From Nanobdellota archaeon (GTDB lineage Archaea; Nanobdellota; Nanobdellia; SCGC-AAA011-G17; GW2011-AR17): a stretch of 6,074 nucleotides of DNA. Location of the stretch: positions 1 through 6,074 of the forward strand of contig JASEIA010000086.1 of assembly GCA_030018575.1 (NCBI GenBank), read 5' to 3'. Below the pieces are notes generated by a model. It saw nothing but the letters and a program-made list of their open reading frames with translations, was not told the origin of the DNA and searched no databases. Each line of letters opens with the position of its first letter. Position 1 is the first letter of the stretch. Below are positions 3,186-6,074 of the stretch, in pieces. The translations under genes were made by a program, and so were the position numbers.

Positions 3186-6074
3186 TCATGATACAGACCA
3201 CCCCGTTAATGTCAATATTGAGCTCTTTGCTCCGGCAGGCTCGTCAGTTGGAATTTCCACATGTATGTGTATGTCTCCCCTGTCGTTATTTGTTGAGTAA
3301 TTCAGCATGTTGAACAGCGTATGGTTTACAGCAGGAACATTAGCCCATGTTGTTTGGCTGCCTGTTTCATTGAATGCATTTTCATAACCCGAAGTGTCGT
3401 TTACCCTTATCCTATAGAAACTGCTTGGCAACGCACTGCCTGTGCCCCAAAACAGCCTTGTTGCTGATGAGAGGTTTACTGTTGTGAGCACATTGCCCTT
3501 GTTCTCTATCCTCATCGGGTATGGGGTGAAGTCAGTTGTATTGTCAGAAGTGCCCGGGGTCCTTTCGCCGGCAAAGACCACTGAGTCGTTTATCAGGCTG
3601 ATTATCACTTCTCCCATTATTGAGAAGTTTGACTGGTTGCTTGCCTCGCCGTACTGGTATCCGTCATAAGCAGTTACAGTCCAGTTATAGTAATAGTTGT
3701 CGTCGCTCAGGTACCTTAATTCAGTTGCCTCAGTCAGGTTATAGCTTGTTGCTGTTGTGTTGTATTCCCTGTCATCGCTTGGAGAGCAGGAAGCTCCATT
3801 TTTATAGCACCTGATTGAAAGGTTGTAGCTTATTGAATCCCCGTCAACATCAGACGCATTAATCCAGCGGAAGCTTACGCTTCTGTTTGTCATTGTCACA
3901 TTGCCGTGCGTTGGCTCTGCAAGGGTTACCTTTGTCGGCGGAGTGTTAATAGTGATATTAGCCCTTGTGCACATGGTTGCGCCGTCGTCGTATCCGTCGT
4001 TTGGCGTGAGGCAGGCGGACCAGGTTTCGCCGTAGGATGTTTCCTGTTTAACTATTCTGTTTGTTTGGTTTGCGTAGATAGCGTACACTTGCTCGTCCGA
4101 TAGTGTCCTGTTCCATATAATAACATTGTCAATTGTACCATTGAAAACAGTGCCTCCTACAGCGCAGTCTGAGTTAAAGCTGCCTATGTATTTTTGAATT
4201 GGAGCTGTGCTTGAAGCTCCGTTGTTTGGAGTTGAAGTGCTGACACTTCCGTCAAGGTATAGTTTTGCTGTTACAGCTTCGCCGTTTCCTGCGAGGCTGA
4301 ATCCCACAAAGTGCCAGTTTGTGTCTGCGATTGTGAATGCCGCGTGTGTTTGCTGTGTACCAGCGCCATTGTTCCATGAAGCGATCAGTTGATTTGCTGC
4401 ATTTATAGCAAAGTATCCTGTTGATGTGCAAGAAGCAAAAATCCCGCTCCAATGCCCCCAGCTGTCCCTCTTTATCCATGCTGTTATTGTCTTGTTCCAG
4501 AATGAGTAGTTTGCTCCTGGTGTTATATATACTGCAGGACTGGGAATTGATCTGTTGAAGTAATATGCTCCTTTTCCGTCAACGCCGCCATCGCTTCTCC
4601 ATGTTACATTTACTGCTGTTCCATGCCTGCTGTTTCCACTGTAGTCTTTTGCGGCATTTGAAGTTCCAGAAGAGCTTCCATTTAAGCTTCCGCCTTCAAA
4701 AGGCATGTTTAGCCACATTAGCGGAGTGCCGTTCCTGTGCCAGTTCCATATGTTTGTAACTGCGTCATTGTCAGCATCTGCTGTTGAAACATTAAAGGCG
4801 GTTATGTTTTCAGTTGTGAGATTGGTTCCGTAAGTGGTGTTTATTGTTGGGTAATCGTGCGTAGGCGGGCGGTTTACTATGAACGTCCTCTCTTCTGTAT
4901 TATTCAAATTCCCAGCCTGGTCAACCACGTATGCCTTGTATGTATAGCTTCCTGAAGACAATGAAGTGAAGTTGCGGTAGAGCTTCCAGACGCCTGCTGA
5001 GTAGGATGCGTTGATTTCCTGTGCAGAAAGAGCCCTGTTCCACACCATTACTTCATCTATTGAGCCATTGAAGAAACCGGCTCCACCTGCATAACCGGTG
5101 CCTATAGTTTCAATGGAAGATTCCCTCTTTTTTGGCACTGTTCCTGATAGGCTACTTACGCTGGCAGGAGTTGTTCCAGCTAACCCATTAACATAGCATA
5201 AGATGGTTGTACCATTAAATACCGCAGTTATATGTGTCCATGTATTAAAAGAGATTGAATCGCATGCGTCATCAACAGAGGTAGAAGAATTACTTATACG
5301 GGCGGATACCCCATTGTAGTCCACTATTGCATACGCCCAATACGATTGTGAAGTTGCATGATTCATGCCGTAAATTACAGCAGTATTAACTGAATTCGAC
5401 TTTTTATACATCCATGCCATTAGTGTAAATTGGCTTCCATCTGGTATGGTCTGCTGCGTTGAAGGGAATTTTATAACATCGTTACCCCCGTCAAACCTGT
5501 ATGCTTTTCCTCTCATTCCTGTTGTCAAGTTCGGACACTGCCCTGCTGCGCAAGTCCCATTATTCCCCCACGTGGATGAGTCAACAAAGAACGTGCCATT
5601 CCCTTCTTCAAGGCGCCACCATCCAACAAGGCTTCTGTTCCAGTCAATGAAAGCGGAGTAATTGTTTGACGCTTCAGTTATTGACACGTTCACATAGATG
5701 TTGTTCATGCTCGTTGCAAGCTTTGTGCCACTAGCCCTTGTCGGGTCAACAAAGTCAATCAAGGGAGCAGTTACATCCACTATTAGAGTCCTGTTTGGAT
5801 AAGCAAAGGTGCAGCCTTCCTGCGTGCACGCCTGGCAGGTCCATGTGAAGTTGCTTGTTGAAAGCCCTGTAACTGCGAAATGGGCTATTGCTGAATTAGC
5901 AGTTGTAGTGACAGTCTTGTTCCATGCTAATTCATTGCCTGTATTGTTGTGCCACAATGAGACATTAATCAGAGGTATCTGTGAAGCTGCAAAGCATTCA
6001 AACTTCACTGTATTGTTTACATACCAGTTATCCAATGGAGAAGTTAGGGTTACAGTTGTGACGCTGTCTGCAAT
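3186..6074 (-). CDS. Giant surface glycoprotein-like protein with two nested LamG domains, 5'-truncated by window edge
   Basis: The frame is open from the right edge to a TGA at 3186-3188, giving the last 962 residues; the start and signal peptide lie outside. Order, numbering from the window edge: Ig-like module (about 4-100); a second Ig-like module interrupted by LamG 1 (about 145-360), with the domain-end signature S-I-D-E-V-M-V-W-N-R-A-L-S; a cadherin-like module interrupted by LamG 2 (about 453-670), with T-I-D-N-V-I-I-W-N-R-T-L-S; a fibronectin/Ig-like module (about 708-820); and a C-terminal beta-rich domain (about 821-962). LamG folds (LamG_3/concanavalin type) usually bind glycans or act as structural adhesion units. 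I count about 48 N-X-S/T sequons, fitting a heavily N-glycosylated archaeal exterior protein. No C-terminal membrane anchor is visible. Likely an adhesin or cell-envelope component; the ligand is unknown. Confidence 0.88.
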   Translation of the reverse strand: MADSVTTVTLTSPLDNWYVNNTVKFECFAASQIPLINVSLWHNNTGNELAWNKTVTTTANSAIAHFAVTGLSTSNFTWTCQACTQEGCTFAYPNRTLIVDVTAPLIDFVDPTRASGTKLATSMNNIYVNVSITEASNNYSAFIDWNRSLVGWWRLEEGNGTFFVDSSTWGNNGTCAAGQCPNLTTGMRGKAYRFDGGNDVIKFPSTQQTIPDGSQFTLMAWMYKKSNSVNTAVIYGMNHATSQSYWAYAIVDYNGVSARISNSSTSVDDACDSISFNTWTHITAVFNGTTILCYVNGLAGTTPASVSSLSGTVPKKRESSIETIGTGYAGGAGFFNGSIDEVMVWNRALSAQEINASYSAGVWKLYRNFTSLSSGSYTYKAYVVDQAGNLNNTEERTFIVNRPPTHDYPTINTTYGTNLTTENITAFNVSTADADNDAVTNIWNWHRNGTPLMWLNMPFEGGSLNGSSSGTSNAAKDYSGNSRHGTAVNVTWRSDGGVDGKGAYYFNRSIPSPAVYITPGANYSFWNKTITAWIKRDSWGHWSGIFASCTSTGYFAINAANQLIASWNNGAGTQQTHAAFTIADTNWHFVGFSLAGNGEAVTAKLYLDGSVSTSTPNNGASSTAPIQKYIGSFNSDCAVGGTVFNGTIDNVIIWNRTLSDEQVYAIYANQTNRIVKQETSYGETWSACLTPNDGYDDGATMCTRANITINTPPTKVTLAEPTHGNVTMTNRSVSFRWINASDVDGDSISYNLSIRCYKNGASCSPSDDREYNTTATSYNLTEATELRYLSDDNYYYNWTVTAYDGYQYGEASNQSNFSIMGEVIISLINDSVVFAGERTPGTSDNTTDFTPYPMRIENKGNVLTTVNLSSATRLFWGTGSALPSSFYRIRVNDTSGYENAFNETGSQTTWANVPAVNHTLFNMLNYSTNNDRGDIHIHVEIPTDEPAGAKSSILTLTGWSVS

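Noticed and set aside
1027..3201. A 724-codon minus-strand open frame running antisense to the whole toxin-antitoxin island
   Set aside because: Its sequence is Ser/Asn-rich with no domain or signal. It overlaps eight recognisable plus-strand coding segments that have promoters and ribosome sites. All those segments share one frame, so antisense stops arise only when a codon ending in T or C precedes Tyr, or a codon ending in T precedes His or Gln; this depresses stops and explains the length.
6033..6035. TTG at 6035 as the start of the LamG protein
   Set aside because: The frame stays open to the window edge, and the upstream codons (V-T-L-T-S-P-L-D) belong to the same Ig-like module, so the gene begins outside the window.

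Overview
The window looks archaeal, most likely from a DPANN-type lineage such as Woesearchaeota or Pacearchaeota. That placement is an inference. It rests on BRE/TATA promoters (CCGAAAGG followed by TTTATATA), a GTG start, GGAGG/GGTGG ribosome sites beside a probably leaderless gene, ribbon-helix-helix (RHH) antitoxins of the archaeal 'NWS' type, and large surface proteins dense in N-X-S/T sequons. No rRNA, tRNA, CRISPR array or transposase was seen.

Layout. Positions 1-1045 (minus) hold the first 348 residues of a secreted or surface protein with a signal peptide and repeated Ig-like modules; its 3' end lies beyond the left edge. Positions 1051-1161 hold a 45-bp tandem repeat whose last, partial copy is also the promoter of the first toxin-antitoxin gene. 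Positions 1202-3142 (plus) form a toxin-antitoxin island of three modules. Module 1 is an intact VapB antitoxin and VapC PIN toxin. Module 2 is a 55-aa RHH-like protein, then a 141-aa RHH antitoxin at zero gap, then a 16-codon remnant of a PIN toxin. Module 3 is a 48-aa RHH protein, then an 80-aa RHH antitoxin at zero gap, then a 24-codon remnant of a PIN toxin. Positions 3186-6074 (minus) hold the last 962 residues of a very large glycosylation-prone surface protein with two LamG domains; its 5' end lies beyond the right edge.

How the parts relate. The two minus-strand surface-protein genes are co-oriented and flank an oppositely oriented island, which suggests the island was inserted between them. 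In the island only module 1 can still make a toxin. Modules 2 and 3 keep complete antitoxin pairs with promoters and ribosome sites, but their toxins break off just after the first catalytic motif. The most unusual signals are the antitoxin doublets with zero intergenic gap, the two toxin stubs, the promoter embedded in a minisatellite, and a CAAGTAAT operator-like array over the module 3 promoter. The RHH and PIN parts are known families; the arrangement is what deserves a second look.
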